From Pseudomonas plecoglossicida NBRC 103162 = DSM 15088 (GTDB lineage Bacteria > Pseudomonadota > Gammaproteobacteria > Pseudomonadales > Pseudomonadaceae): a stretch of 64,000 nucleotides of DNA. The stretch lies in contig NZ_BBIV01000004.1 of assembly GCF_000730665.1 (NCBI RefSeq), forward strand, positions 1 through 64,000, written 5' to 3'. Shown here piece after piece: positions 21,277 to 32,117 of the stretch (positions are counted from its first letter, which is position 1; each line of letters starts with the position of its first letter). A model generated the notes under the pieces. The model was not told the DNA's origin. It did no database searches and was given only the letters and a program-made list of their open reading frames with translations. The position numbers and the translations under genes were made by a program.

Positions 21277-22578
21277 TCACAGCTCGTTGTTGCGGGTCTC
21301 TTTCAGGCACAGCACGGCAATCAGGCTGATCACCGCCGCCACCGACACATACCCCCCCACCCAGCTCAGCCCGCCCATGCTCACCAGCTTCTGGGCGAAG
21401 AACGGCGCCGCCGAAGCCCCGACGATCCCGCCCAGGTTATAGGCCGCTGAAGCACCGGTATAACGCACGTGGGTCGGGAACAGCTCCGGCAGCAACGCAC
21501 CCATCGGGGCAAAGGTCACCCCCATCAGGAACAGCTCGATGGCCAGGAACAGGGCCACGCCCGTGGTCGACTCCGAGGTCAGCAGTGGCTCCATGGTAAA
21601 GCCCGAGGCCACCGCCAGCAGGCCGCCGACGATCAGCACCGGCTTGCGCCCGTAGCGGTCGCTGAGCCAGGCCGACAGCGGCGTGGCCAGGGCCATGAAG
21701 ACCACGGCGAAGCACAACAGGCCAAGGAAGGTTTCGCGGCTGTAACCCAGGGTGGTCACGCCGTAGCTCAGCGAAAACACGGTGGAGATGTAGAACAGCG
21801 CATAGCACACCACCATCGCAGCGGCGCCCAGCAGGGTCGGCATCCAGTATTTGGCGAACAGGTCCACCACCGGCATCTTCACCCGCTCATGACGGGCTAC
21901 AGCCTTGGCGAACACCGGGCTTTCTTCCAGTTTCAGGCGAACGTACAGGCCAACCAGCACCAGCGCCGCGCTGAGCAGGAAGGGAATGCGCCAGCCCCAG
22001 GCACGGAACTGTTCATCGCTGAGCATCAGGGCCAAGGTCAGGAACAGGCCGTTGGCAGCCAGGAAGCCGATCGATGGGCCAAGCTGCGGGAACATGCCGA
22101 ACCAGGCACGTTTGCCCTTCGGTGCGTTCTCGGTGGCCAGCAGTGCTGCGCCTCCCCATTCGCCACCCAGGCCCAGGCCCTGGCCGAAGCGCAGCAGGCA
22201 GAGCAGGATGGGCGCCCACACGCCGATGCTGTCGTAGCCCGGCAGCACACCGATCAGTGTGGTCGACACGCCCATCAGCAGCAACGAGGCCACCAGGGTC
22301 GACTTGCGCCCGATACGGTCGCCGAAATGGCCGAACAGCGCCGAGCCCAGCGGGCGGGCGAGGAAGGCGATGCCGAAGGTGAGGAAGGCTGCAAGCATTT
22401 GCGCGGTGCCCGACCCGGATGGGAAGAACACCGGGCCGATCACCAGGGCGGCGGCGGTGGCATAGACGTAGAAGTCGTAGAACTCGATGGCGGTGCCGAT
22501 GAAGCTGGCGGTGGCTACCCGCGCGGGCGAGTTGACCGGCGCTGTGGGCGCTTGGTCATAAGTGCTGCTGGTGGTCAT
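21277..22578 (-). CDS. MFS transporter, metabolite:H+ symporter type
   Basis: A 433-residue protein with 12 predicted helices. The start ASFIGTAIEFYDFYVYATAAA, the loop FGHFGDRIGRKS and GLGLGGEWGGAALLATENAP are typical of the MHS branch (ShiA/ProP/KgtP-like), which imports organic acids or compatible solutes with protons. The substrate cannot be told from sequence. ATG at 22578 follows GGGACC. It is convergent with purT and shares no operon. The next gene upstream on this strand, corB-like, is 263 bases away. Confidence 0.88.
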   Translation of the reverse strand: MTTSSTYDQAPTAPVNSPARVATASFIGTAIEFYDFYVYATAAALVIGPVFFPSGSGTAQMLAAFLTFGIAFLARPLGSALFGHFGDRIGRKSTLVASLLLMGVSTTLIGVLPGYDSIGVWAPILLCLLRFGQGLGLGGEWGGAALLATENAPKGKRAWFGMFPQLGPSIGFLAANGLFLTLALMLSDEQFRAWGWRIPFLLSAALVLVGLYVRLKLEESPVFAKAVARHERVKMPVVDLFAKYWMPTLLGAAAMVVCYALFYISTVFSLSYGVTTLGYSRETFLGLLCFAVVFMALATPLSAWLSDRYGRKPVLIVGGLLAVASGFTMEPLLTSESTTGVALFLAIELFLMGVTFAPMGALLPELFPTHVRYTGASAAYNLGGIVGASAAPFFAQKLVSMGGLSWVGGYVSVAAVISLIAVLCLKETRNNEL

Positions 22579-22841
22579 TTGAGTAGGTCCCTGACAGTCT
22601 GGTCGTGCTCCATGGGCTTTGCCCGCGCGCACCCAGGCAGGCACGGGTTCGCGGACGCCGGAGCGTATTGTTGTGGTCGCGCGACTGACGATAGCCCAGG
22701 GCGGGTAGGGGCGGGAGCGGGCACTGTTCGGGGTGATGAAGCAGGACCGCAGGGCGTGTCAGTGGAGCGGACTGGCCGTGTGGCGCCGAGTGCGGGTAGC
22801 AGGCGGGACGGCGGGGCTGGGTAAGCGTGACCCGAGTATAG

Positions 22842-24047
22842 CTAGCGAGTCACGGTCCACACCAGTACCTTGCTGGCGCAATTGTCCTCTGTTTCGAGGA
22901 TTTCCAGGCGATAACGGCCGATCTTCAGGCAAACGGCGCTTTCCGGGATGCTTTCGAGTGCTTCGGTGACCAGCCCATTGAGGGTTTTCGGGCCGCCGTC
23001 GCAGGGCAGGTGCCAGCCGAGGGTACGGTTGATTTCGCGCAACGAGGCGGTGCCTTCGATGACGAAGGTGCCGTCGGGCTGGGGGTGGACGTGGGGGTTG
23101 TCCAGGCTCTGCTCGTCCTCGAACTCGCCGACGATCTCTTCCAGGATGTCTTCCAGGGTGACGATGCCCTGCACCTCACCGTATTCGTCCACCACCACGC
23201 CGAGGCGGCGTTGCTGTTTGTGGAAGTTCAGCAACTGCAGCTGCAGGGGCGTGCTTTCCGGCACGAAGTAGGGCTCGTAGCAGGCGCTGTGCAGCGATTC
23301 CAGGGTCAGCTCGGCCCTGGGCAGCAGGTGGCTGATGAGCTTGGTGTTGAGGATCGCTTCGACCTGGTTGATGTCATTGTGGTAGACCGGCAGGCGTGTG
23401 TGACGGCTGACGATGAGCTGCTCGATGATGTGTTCGATCGGCTCGTCCAGGTTGATGCCGTCGACTTCGTTGCGCGGCACCAGGATGTCGTTGACGGTGA
23501 TCTTGTCCAGGGCCTGCAGGCCGTCCAGCAAGCCGTGGCGGGGCGCTTCGAGCTCGTCGTCCTCGTCGAAGTCGTCATTCTCCTGCGGGTGCAGGGCGAC
23601 GGCCGTGGGCTGCACGCGGAACGGGCGCAGCAACAGTTTGGCGCAACCATCGAGCAGGCAGGCCGGGGGCTGCAGCAAGGCCAGGGGCAGCCTGAGCAGG
23701 CTGGCGCCCAGGCTGACGAATGCCTGCGGATTGCGCCGCGCCAGGCGACGAGGCAGGTATTCGGCGAGGATCAGCAGGGCCAGGGTCGCCCCCAGGCCTG
23801 CCAGCCAGAAGCCATGCTCACCGCTGTAGCGCTGGCCTGTCAGGCAAGCCAGGCCCAGGACCAGCAGCTTGCCCAGGCTGGCGCAGAGTACCAGTGCCTG
23901 GGCGGGAAGGGGCGGCTGCCCATCATCGCCGCTGCGCAGCGAGCCGTTGAGTTGCACGCGGGCGGCATCCACCGCAGTGAACAGCGCCGACCACAGCAGC
24001 GCCAGTGCCAGAGTGCCGAGTAGCGGAGCGTACGGCAGGGTGTCCAT
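22842..24047 (-). CDS. CorB/YfjD-like CNNM transporter
   Basis: A 401-residue protein of the CNNM/CorC family. Three or four N-terminal hydrophobic segments form the DUF21 membrane domain (about residues 5-150), a pair of CBS domains follows (about 185-310, with VDEYGEVQGIVTLEDILEEIVGE), and a CorC_HlyC domain is at the C terminus. The family takes part in magnesium or cobalt efflux, and the CBS pair binds nucleotides. The next gene upstream is ypjD and then divergent ffh, the same order as yfjD-ypjD-ffh in E. coli. Confidence 0.88.
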   Translation of the reverse strand: MDTLPYAPLLGTLALALLWSALFTAVDAARVQLNGSLRSGDDGQPPLPAQALVLCASLGKLLVLGLACLTGQRYSGEHGFWLAGLGATLALLILAEYLPRRLARRNPQAFVSLGASLLRLPLALLQPPACLLDGCAKLLLRPFRVQPTAVALHPQENDDFDEDDELEAPRHGLLDGLQALDKITVNDILVPRNEVDGINLDEPIEHIIEQLIVSRHTRLPVYHNDINQVEAILNTKLISHLLPRAELTLESLHSACYEPYFVPESTPLQLQLLNFHKQQRRLGVVVDEYGEVQGIVTLEDILEEIVGEFEDEQSLDNPHVHPQPDGTFVIEGTASLREINRTLGWHLPCDGGPKTLNGLVTEALESIPESAVCLKIGRYRLEILETEDNCASKVLVWTVTR

Positions 24048-24056
24048 GGGCGACCG

Positions 24057-24866
24057 TCAGATATGCAGGATGAATTCGCGAACCAGCTTGCTGCCGAAGT
24101 AGGCCAGCATCAGCAGGCAGAAACCGGCCAGGGTCCAGCGGATGGCCTTGTGCCCCCGCCAGCCAAGGCGCGTACGCCCCCACAGCAGCACGCTGAAGAC
24201 CGCCCAGGCCACGCAGGCCAGCAAGGTCTTGTGCACCAGGTGCTGGGCGAACAGGTTGTCGAGGAACAGCCAGCCGGAGATCAGCGACAGCGACAGCAGG
24301 CACCAGCCGGCCCACAGGAAACCGAACAGCAGGCTTTCCATGGTTTGCAGGGGCGGGAAGTTGCGGATCAGCCCCGACGGGTGCTTGTTTTTCAACTGGT
24401 GGTCCTGCAACAGCAGCAGCAGCGACTGGAACACGGCGATGGTGAACAGCCCGTAGGCGAGGATCGACAGCAGGATGTGGGCGAGGATGCCCGGCTCTTC
24501 GTCGATCAGCGGCACCGTGCCGGGCGGGGCGAACTGGGCCAGCAGCGCGGTCACCGCACCCAGCGGGAACAGCAGTACCAGCAGGTTCTCCACCGGGATG
24601 CGCAGGCAGGCCAGCAGGGTCAGGGCGATGACTGCCACGGCGATCAGGCTGGCAGCGCTGAAGAAATCCAGGCTCAGGCCCAGCGGGGTGATCAGCTGGA
24701 AGAACAGTGCGCCGGCCTGGGCGAGCACGGCGAGCGCGCCGAGCAGGACAAGCAGCCGTTTGTCGGCCTTGTTCGACTGAGCCAGGTTGAACGCGTGGTA
24801 GATGGTCGCGGCTATATAAAGGCCGGCGGCGATCAGGTTGGGGATGAGGCTGGGTGAGGAGAACAT
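24057..24866 (-). CDS. ypjD: CcsA-like inner-membrane protein YpjD
   Basis: A 269-residue protein with about eight membrane helices and the cytochrome c assembly (CcsA/CcmC-like) fold; EPGILAHILLSILAYGLFTIA holds one conserved His and HLVHKTLLACVAW another. E. coli YpjD (also called CorE) has been linked to cation efflux rather than haem handling; the role here is not established. The ATG at 24866 has AGGA upstream. Its stop lies 9 bases before the corB-like start, so the two form an operon transcribed away from ffh. Confidence 0.85.
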   Translation of the reverse strand: MFSSPSLIPNLIAAGLYIAATIYHAFNLAQSNKADKRLLVLLGALAVLAQAGALFFQLITPLGLSLDFFSAASLIAVAVIALTLLACLRIPVENLLVLLFPLGAVTALLAQFAPPGTVPLIDEEPGILAHILLSILAYGLFTIAVFQSLLLLLQDHQLKNKHPSGLIRNFPPLQTMESLLFGFLWAGWCLLSLSLISGWLFLDNLFAQHLVHKTLLACVAWAVFSVLLWGRTRLGWRGHKAIRWTLAGFCLLMLAYFGSKLVREFILHI

Positions 24867-24910
24867 AAGTCCTGGTTGGCGAGCCTTAAAGAGACGGAGT
24901 TTGGCATAGT

Positions 24911-25004
24911 GAGCTGCAAGCTGGAAGCCGCAAGCTACAAGCAAGGGCTGATGCGCGAGAGGGCTGCTTTTTCCTTGAGGCTTGCAGCTGGAAACTTGCC
25001 GCTC
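24911..25004. repeat. Imperfect long inverted repeat upstream of ffh
   Basis: The arms 24911-24941 (beginning GAGCTGCAAGCTGGAAGC) and 24974-25004 are 31 bases each and complementary at about three quarters of positions. The loop is 32 bases. The GCTTGCAGCT-type sequence is distinct from the REP family in this window. It lies between divergent ypjD and ffh. Confidence 0.6.
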
Positions 25005-25038
25005 GGAAGCCTAGGTGTGCGCCGCCGCCGCTCTTCGC

Positions 25039-25044
25039 TATAAT
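25039..25044 (+). promoter_or_regulatory. -10 box of ffh
   Basis: A perfect TATAAT is found 85 bases before the ffh start codon; the -35 region is GC-rich and unclear. Confidence 0.5.
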
Positions 25045-25129
25045 CGCCGCCTTGCTGTGCCCGGCGCGTGTGCATTTTCACCCGGGCACCTGACAAACCT
25101 CGGCTTTTACTGGGCCTGAAAGGATCACC

Positions 25130-26506
<1,377 letters not shown>

Positions 26507-26753
26507 CCCTTATTCCGAGGGGCCGTCCGTCATCGGGCGAACCCTCAGAACCCCCGCTGCGGCGGGGCAACGGCCGCGCAATTTGCGGCACAACCGGCAA
26601 ATCTGGACGGCAGGGCATGGCCTTGCCGAAAAAGTCATTTGCAAATGTCCGTGTATTCCCCGAGAATATGCGGCCTTTTGGGCACCCGTGTGCCTATTTG
26701 GCATTCAGATTTGCAGTACCAACTGCAGCACCGACTATAGGAACGATGTTCAC

Positions 26754-27005
26754 ATGGTAACCATTCGTCTGGCCCGTGGCGGCTCGAAAAAGCGCCCATT
26801 CTACCACCTGACCGTGACCAACTCGCGTAACGCCCGTGACGGCCGTTTCGTTGAGCGCGTTGGCTTCTTCAACCCGATCGCATCGGGCGCCGAAGTCAAG
26901 CTGTCGGTCAACCAAGAGCGCGTCACCTACTGGCTGAGCCAGGGCGCACAGCCGTCTGAGCGCGTTGCTCAGCTGCTGAAGGACGCTGCCAAGGCTGCTG
27001 CCTGA
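26754..27005 (+). CDS. rpsP: 30S ribosomal protein bS16
   Basis: An 83-residue protein starting [19 protein letters not shown], the usual start of bS16. AGGAAC precedes the ATG by 9 bases. First gene of the conserved rpsP-rimM-trmD-rplS operon. The 247 bases upstream hold a GC-rich stem (CCCCGC / GCGGGG near 26553) but no clear terminator T-run. Confidence 0.98.
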   Translation: MVTIRLARGGSKKRPFYHLTVTNSRNARDGRFVERVGFFNPIASGAEVKLSVNQERVTYWLSQGAQPSERVAQLLKDAAKAAA

Positions 27006-27010
27006 GCAGT

Positions 27011-27547
27011 ATGAACGCGACGCCAGAAAAGGCTGACGACCTCATCGTCGTTGGCAAGATTTTTTCGGTTCACGGCGTTCGCGGCGAGGTGAAGGTGTAC
27101 TCCTTTACCGATCCGATTGAAAACCTGTTGGATTATCCACGCTGGACGCTCAGGCACGAAGGCAAGGAAAGACAGGTCGAGCTGGTCAACGGTCGTGGCT
27201 CCCAAAAGGGTCTGGTCGTGAAACTGAAAGGCCTCGACGATCGCGATGAAGCCCGTCTTCTGAGTGGTTACGAGATCTGCATCCCGCGGAGCCTTTTGCC
27301 CAACCTGGCCGCTGACGAGTACTACTGGTACCAGTTGGTGGGTCTGAAGGTCATCAATCAGGACGAACAGCTGTTCGGCAAGATCGATCACCTGTTGGAG
27401 ACCGGTGCGAACGATGTAATGGTGGTCAAACCCTGCGCAGGCAGCCTGGATGATCGCGAGCGTCTGTTGCCCTATACCGGGCAATGCGTGCTGGCCATCG
27501 ACCTGGAAGCAGGCGTGATGCGGGTTGAGTGGGACGCGGATTTCTAG
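27011..27547 (+). CDS. rimM: 16S rRNA maturation factor RimM
   Basis: A 178-residue protein that helps assemble the head of the 30S subunit and binds uS19. The N-terminal beta-barrel carries VVGKIFSVHGVRGEVKVYSFT and the C-terminal PRC-barrel carries YYWYQLVGLKV. It starts five bases after rpsP and ends three bases before trmD. Confidence 0.98.
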   Translation: MNATPEKADDLIVVGKIFSVHGVRGEVKVYSFTDPIENLLDYPRWTLRHEGKERQVELVNGRGSQKGLVVKLKGLDDRDEARLLSGYEICIPRSLLPNLAADEYYWYQLVGLKVINQDEQLFGKIDHLLETGANDVMVVKPCAGSLDDRERLLPYTGQCVLAIDLEAGVMRVEWDADF

Positions 27548-27550
27548 ACG

Positions 27551-28303
27551 ATGGGTAACCTTCGCGTAGACGTCATCACGCTGTTCCCCGAGATGTTCTC
27601 GGCCATCACGGAGTACGGCATTACCAGCCGCGCGGTGAAACAGGGGTTGCTTCAGGTGACCTGCTGGAACCCGCGGGACTACACCACAGATCGTCACCAT
27701 ACGGTGGATGATCGGCCGTTTGGCGGTGGTCCGGGCATGGTGATGAAAATCAAGCCTCTGGAAGACGCCCTGGTTAGCGCCAGGCAAGCGACCGGAGCAT
27801 CGGCAAAGGTGATCTACCTTTCGCCGCAAGGCCGCAAGCTGACCCAGCAGGCGGTCAAAGGCCTGGCAGAGCAGGAATCGTTGATCCTGATCGCCGGTCG
27901 TTATGAAGGCATCGACGAGCGCTTTATCGAGGCTCATGTCGATGAGGAGTGGTCGATTGGCGACTATGTGCTTTCCGGTGGTGAGCTGCCGGCCATGGTA
28001 CTGATCGATGCGGTTACGCGGCTGCTGCCCGGAGCTTTAGGGCATGTGGACTCGGCGGAGGAAGATTCCTTCACCGACGGTCTGCTCGATTGCCCGCATT
28101 ACACCCGACCCGAGGTGTATGCGGATCAGCGCGTTCCCGACGTGTTGCTAAGTGGCAACCATGCACACATCCGGCGTTGGAGGATGAAGCAGTCCCTTGG
28201 TAGGACCTTCGAACGACGCGCCGATCTTCTGGAAAGTCGCTCGCTTTCTGGAGAAGAGAAGAAGCTGCTCGAGGAATATCTCCGCGAGCGGGACGATAGT
28301 TAA
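27551..28303 (+). CDS. trmD: tRNA (guanine-37-N1)-methyltransferase
   Basis: TrmD methylates G37 next to the anticodon and prevents +1 frameshifts. The 250-residue protein opens with [12 protein letters not shown] and contains the trefoil-knot segments [12 protein letters not shown] and [13 protein letters not shown] that bind S-adenosylmethionine. It is the third gene of the operon. Confidence 0.98.
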   Translation: MGNLRVDVITLFPEMFSAITEYGITSRAVKQGLLQVTCWNPRDYTTDRHHTVDDRPFGGGPGMVMKIKPLEDALVSARQATGASAKVIYLSPQGRKLTQQAVKGLAEQESLILIAGRYEGIDERFIEAHVDEEWSIGDYVLSGGELPAMVLIDAVTRLLPGALGHVDSAEEDSFTDGLLDCPHYTRPEVYADQRVPDVLLSGNHAHIRRWRMKQSLGRTFERRADLLESRSLSGEEKKLLEEYLRERDDS

Positions 28304-28345
28304 ACGTATCGATGGTGGATCACGTATCCATCTTAGGAGCACAGC

Positions 28346-28696
28346 ATGACCAACAAGATCATCCAGCAGCTCGAAGCAGAGCAGATGAGCAAGGAAATCC
28401 CGACCTTCGCACCAGGCGACACCATCGTCGTCCAGGTTAAAGTGAAGGAAGGTGAGCGTTCCCGTCTGCAGGCCTTCGAAGGCGTCGTTATCGCCAAGCG
28501 CAATCGTGGTCTGAACAGCGCCTTCACCGTGCGCAAGATCTCCAGCGGCGTTGGTGTAGAGCGTACCTTCCAGACCTACAGCCCGCAGATCGACAGCCTG
28601 GCCGTGAAACGTCGTGGTGACGTGCGTAAAGCCAAGCTGTACTACCTGCGCGACCTGTCCGGCAAAGCCGCTCGCATCAAGGAAAAACTGTCCTGA
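28346..28696 (+). CDS. rplS: 50S ribosomal protein bL19
   Basis: A 116-residue protein with the family segments [26 protein letters not shown] and [18 protein letters not shown] precedes the ATG at 28346. It is the last gene of the operon and a strong terminator follows. Confidence 0.98.
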   Translation: MTNKIIQQLEAEQMSKEIPTFAPGDTIVVQVKVKEGERSRLQAFEGVVIAKRNRGLNSAFTVRKISSGVGVERTFQTYSPQIDSLAVKRRGDVRKAKLYYLRDLSGKAARIKEKLS

Positions 28697-28731
28697 GTGC
28701 AGTTTGCCCGGTGGCCTAGGCCCCTTGCGAG

Positions 28732-28759
28732 AAAAAAGCAGCCTTCGGGCTGCTTTTTT
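28732..28759. terminator. Rho-independent terminator of rpsP-rplS operon
   Basis: AAAAAAGCAGCC, a TTCG loop and GGCTGCTTTTTT form a near-perfect hairpin with a T-tract. The A-tract makes it work in both directions in principle. It ends only 29 bases before the thioesterase start. Confidence 0.95.
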
Positions 28760-28788
28760 GCTTTTTGAACCTCTGCTATGTGACAGAC

Positions 28789-29196
28789 ATGACCACCCGA
28801 GATCAGGAAATCCAGCGTCGCACCGAGCTTTCGGTAACTCGCGTGACCAAGGCCGTATTCCCCAACACCACCAACCATCACAACACCCTGTTCGGCGGCA
28901 CCGCGCTGGCCTGGATGGACGAAGTGTCGTTCATCGCCGCCACGCGTTTCTGTCGCCTGCCGCTGGTGACCGTGTCCACCGACCGTATCGACTTCAAGCA
29001 CCCGATCCCGGCAGGTTCGATCGTCGAGCTGGTCGGCACGGTGATCAAGGTCGGCAATACCAGTCTGCAGGTGCAGGTCGATGTGTTCGTCGAGAACATG
29101 TACCTCGATGGTCGCGAGCGGGCGATTCATGGTGTGTTCAGCTTCGTTGCCATCGACGAGGACAAGCGCCCGGTGCCCGTGCTGCCTGGCGCCTGA
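28789..29196 (+). CDS. Acyl-CoA thioesterase, hotdog fold
   Basis: A 135-residue hotdog-fold protein with NHHNTLFGGTALAWMDEVSFIAA, the helix segment of the YciA/acyl-CoA hydrolase branch; the Asn and the Asp of this helix are the usual catalytic positions. It hydrolyses acyl-CoA to CoA and free acid; chain preference is not predictable. ATG at 28789 is used although no strong ribosome site is visible. It follows the rplS terminator closely, so its promoter must lie in or near that hairpin, or it depends on read-through. It is convergent with the antiporter gene. Confidence 0.88.
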   Translation: MTTRDQEIQRRTELSVTRVTKAVFPNTTNHHNTLFGGTALAWMDEVSFIAATRFCRLPLVTVSTDRIDFKHPIPAGSIVELVGTVIKVGNTSLQVQVDVFVENMYLDGRERAIHGVFSFVAIDEDKRPVPVLPGA

Positions 29197-29198
29197 CC

Positions 29199-30998
29199 TC
29201 ACGCAGGCGAGGCGGGCGCTATCAACGCCACCAGGGTCCAGCCCGGTTGTGGCAGCAGTGTGGCGTCAGGGCTGGCCACGTGAACCCAGCCATGCTGGTC
29301 ACGGGCAAACAGCAGTTGCGCACGCTCACCATGCAGTGCCTGGTAATCCTCCCAATCGAAGCCTTCGGTGAGTGTGGTGCTGTAGAGCTCCGCGCCCTGA
29401 TGCATGCGGTTGGCCAGTTGCAGGTAGGTCATCGGGCTTGAACCGAGCAGGTGTCCACGGTGCTCCTCGGCCGCCCGGTGCTTGTCGGCGCGCTGGTTCT
29501 CCAGGCCGCTGGCGAGGACGAACAGGCGACCGTGGCCGAAGTCGTGGCGAAAACGGGCACAGGCCAAGGCGTTGATCTCGCCCGCAGGAGACAAGCCCAG
29601 CAAGTGGCCCAGGCCGACCAGGTCCAGGTGCGCATCGGCATGCTGCGAAGCCGGGTTGCCGAAATAGGTGGGCAACCCATCCATGCGCGCGGCGCGGATG
29701 TTCTCCCAGCTCGAGTCGGTCAGCAGGACCCGGCAGCCCAGTTGCTGCAGGGCCTTGGCCACGGCGCGCGCGGGCTCGTTGGCGGCGACGATGAGAAAGC
29801 CGCTCGGCGCAGGTTCCGCGACCTTGAGCAGGCGCGCCAAGGGCCTGGCCGTTGCGCTCTGCACCACCACGGTGCCGATGATCACGGCGAAGGTCAGCGG
29901 CACCAGTAGCAGCGCGTCCTGGTGACCGGCTTCATGCAGGCGTATGGCGAAGATCGCCGAGACTGCCGCGGCGACGATGCCGCGTGGGGCGACCCAGGCG
30001 AGCAGGGCGCGTTCGCGCCAGTTCAGCGACGAGCCAAGCGTCGACAGCAGGACATTGAGCGGTCGCGCCACGAACTGGATCACCAGCAGCAGCGCCAGCA
30101 CCGCCGGCCCCAGGCCGAGCAGGGCATGCAGGTCGAGTCGCGCGGCGAGCAGGATGAACAGGCCGGAGATCAGCAACACGCTGAGGTTCTCCTTGAAGTG
30201 CAGGATCTGCCGCACATCGACCCCGCGCATGTTGGCCAGCCACATGCCCATCACAGTGACCGCCAGCAGCCCGGACTCGTGCACGATCTGGTTGGCAGCG
30301 ATGAAGATGCCCAGCACCGCGGCCAGGGAGGCCAGGTTGTGCAGGTATTCCGGCAGCCACTGTTCGCGCATGATCTGCCCCAGCAACCAGCCGCCTGCTG
30401 CCCCCAGGGTGCTGCCGCAGAAGATCACTCCGGCGAAGGTGCCCAGGCTCTGGGTCAGGCCATCGCCACTGGCGATGATGAAGCTGTACACCACCACGGC
30501 GAGCAGGGCACCGATCGGGTCGATCATGATGCCTTCCCAGCGCAGGATATTGGCAATCGCCGCCTTGGGCCGCACCACGCGCAGCATCGGCACGATCACG
30601 GTGGGGCCGGTGACCAGGGTCAGGGTGCCGAAGAGGATCGCCAGCGGCCAGTCGAAGCCCAGCAGCCAGTGGGTCGCCAGGGCAATCACCAGCCAGGTCG
30701 ACAGGGCACCCACGGTGACCAGCCGATGCACCACGCTGCCGATATCGCGCCACTGCGACAGGTGCAGGGTCAGGCTGCCCTCGAACAGGATCAGTGCCAC
30801 TGCCAGCGACACCAGCGGCATCAACAAGGGACCGAACAGCGCTTGCGGGTCGAGCCAGCCCAGCACCGGGCCCGTGAGGATCCCGGCCAGCAGCAGGAAA
30901 AGGATTGCCGGTAACTTGAGACGCCAGGCCAGCCACTGGCAGGCCAAGGCGGCGGCGCCGATGCCGCCGACGCTGAGAAGGATTTGCTGTTCGTTCAT
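29199..30998 (-). CDS. NhaP-type cation:proton antiporter
   Basis: A 599-residue protein of the CPA1 branch of monovalent cation:proton antiporters. About twelve membrane helices occupy the first 390 residues, with LFEGSLTL and EGIMIDPIGALLAVVVYSF, where the Asp of the ion-binding site lies. A cytoplasmic C-terminal region begins around PSGFLIVAANEPARAVAKALQQLGCRVLL, a TrkA-N-like nucleotide-binding segment. The ATG at 30998 follows AGGGAG. The gene is divergent from xerD. The cation (Na+ or K+) is not decided. Confidence 0.88.
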   Translation of the reverse strand: MNEQQILLSVGGIGAAALACQWLAWRLKLPAILFLLLAGILTGPVLGWLDPQALFGPLLMPLVSLAVALILFEGSLTLHLSQWRDIGSVVHRLVTVGALSTWLVIALATHWLLGFDWPLAILFGTLTLVTGPTVIVPMLRVVRPKAAIANILRWEGIMIDPIGALLAVVVYSFIIASGDGLTQSLGTFAGVIFCGSTLGAAGGWLLGQIMREQWLPEYLHNLASLAAVLGIFIAANQIVHESGLLAVTVMGMWLANMRGVDVRQILHFKENLSVLLISGLFILLAARLDLHALLGLGPAVLALLLVIQFVARPLNVLLSTLGSSLNWRERALLAWVAPRGIVAAAVSAIFAIRLHEAGHQDALLLVPLTFAVIIGTVVVQSATARPLARLLKVAEPAPSGFLIVAANEPARAVAKALQQLGCRVLLTDSSWENIRAARMDGLPTYFGNPASQHADAHLDLVGLGHLLGLSPAGEINALACARFRHDFGHGRLFVLASGLENQRADKHRAAEEHRGHLLGSSPMTYLQLANRMHQGAELYSTTLTEGFDWEDYQALHGERAQLLFARDQHGWVHVASPDATLLPQPGWTLVALIAPASPA

Positions 30999-31066
30999 GG
31001 GCACTCCCTATGCCGGCGTGGTTATGAAAGACTAAGCGTCATTTCGTCGTTTGCCACCGAGTTTTC

Positions 31067-31963
31067 ATGCCCGCCCTCGACCACCCTCTGATCGACCAGT
31101 TCCTCGACGCCTTGTGGCTCGAAAAGGGCCTGTCCGACAACACTCGTGTCTCCTACCGCAGCGACCTTGCCCTGTTCAACGGCTGGCTTCAGGAGCATTC
31201 GGTGAGCTTGCCCGATGCCGGGCGCGAGCTGATTCTCGATCATCTGGCCTGGCGCCTGGACCAGGGTTACAAGCCGCGCTCCACGGCTCGTTTTCTGTCC
31301 GGCCTGCGTGGCTTCTTCCGCTACCTGCTACGGGAAAAGCTGGTCGCCGTGGACCCGACCTTGCAAGTCGATATGCCGCAACTGGGCAGGCCCTTGCCCA
31401 AATCGCTGTCGGAGGCCGATGTCGAAGCGTTGCTGCAAGCCCCGGACCTTGGCGAAGCCATCGGCCAGCGCGACCGCGCCATGCTCGAAGTGCTCTACGC
31501 CTGCGGCTTGCGGGTGACCGAGCTGGTGAGCCTGACCCTCGACCAGGTCAACCTGCGCCAGGGCGTGCTGCGGGTGATGGGCAAGGGCAGCAAGGAGCGC
31601 CTGGTGCCGATGGGCGAGGAGGCGGTGCTGTGGCTGGAGCGCTATATGCGTGACGGCCGCGCCGAGCTGTTGAATGGCCGACCCAGCGACGTGCTGTTCC
31701 CCAGCCAGCGTGGCGAGCAGATGACCCGCCAGACCTTCTGGCACCGCATCAAGCACCATGCGCGGGTGGCCGCAATCGACAAGCCGTTGTCGCCCCACAC
31801 CTTGCGCCACGCCTTCGCCACCCACTTGCTCAACCACGGCGCCGACCTGCGCGTGGTGCAGATGCTGCTGGGCCACAGCGACCTGTCGACCACGCAGATC
31901 TACACCCATGTGGCCAAGGCCCGTTTGCAGCAGTTACACGCCCAGCACCACCCACGTGGATGA
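31067..31963 (+). CDS. xerD: Site-specific tyrosine recombinase XerD
   Basis: XerD acts with XerC at dif to resolve chromosome dimers at the septum, under FtsK control. The 298-residue protein has the SAM-like N-terminal domain and a catalytic domain with Arg149, Lys173, His244, Arg247, His270 and the nucleophile Tyr279, at nearly the positions of E. coli XerD. The next gene is dsbC, an order I recall from other Pseudomonas. Confidence 0.97.
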   Translation: MPALDHPLIDQFLDALWLEKGLSDNTRVSYRSDLALFNGWLQEHSVSLPDAGRELILDHLAWRLDQGYKPRSTARFLSGLRGFFRYLLREKLVAVDPTLQVDMPQLGRPLPKSLSEADVEALLQAPDLGEAIGQRDRAMLEVLYACGLRVTELVSLTLDQVNLRQGVLRVMGKGSKERLVPMGEEAVLWLERYMRDGRAELLNGRPSDVLFPSQRGEQMTRQTFWHRIKHHARVAAIDKPLSPHTLRHAFATHLLNHGADLRVVQMLLGHSDLSTTQIYTHVAKARLQQLHAQHHPRG

Positions 31964-32117
31964 ATGATTTTCATGTTCCGTCGACCGGTACCTGAAGACC
32001 CCTTCACCGGCGGTGTGATGTGGTAGGCTTGAGCGGTTTGCACCAAGGGCCGTACGGTCGCCGCGTTTTTTCCGCAGGTGACGCCCTCCGGCCCCTGTCC
32101 GTCTTCAGGAGTTCCCC

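Noticed and set aside
31067..31963. xerD as a mobile-element integrase
   Set aside because: Catalytic residue positions, length and the dsbC-hom neighbours mark it as the housekeeping XerD.
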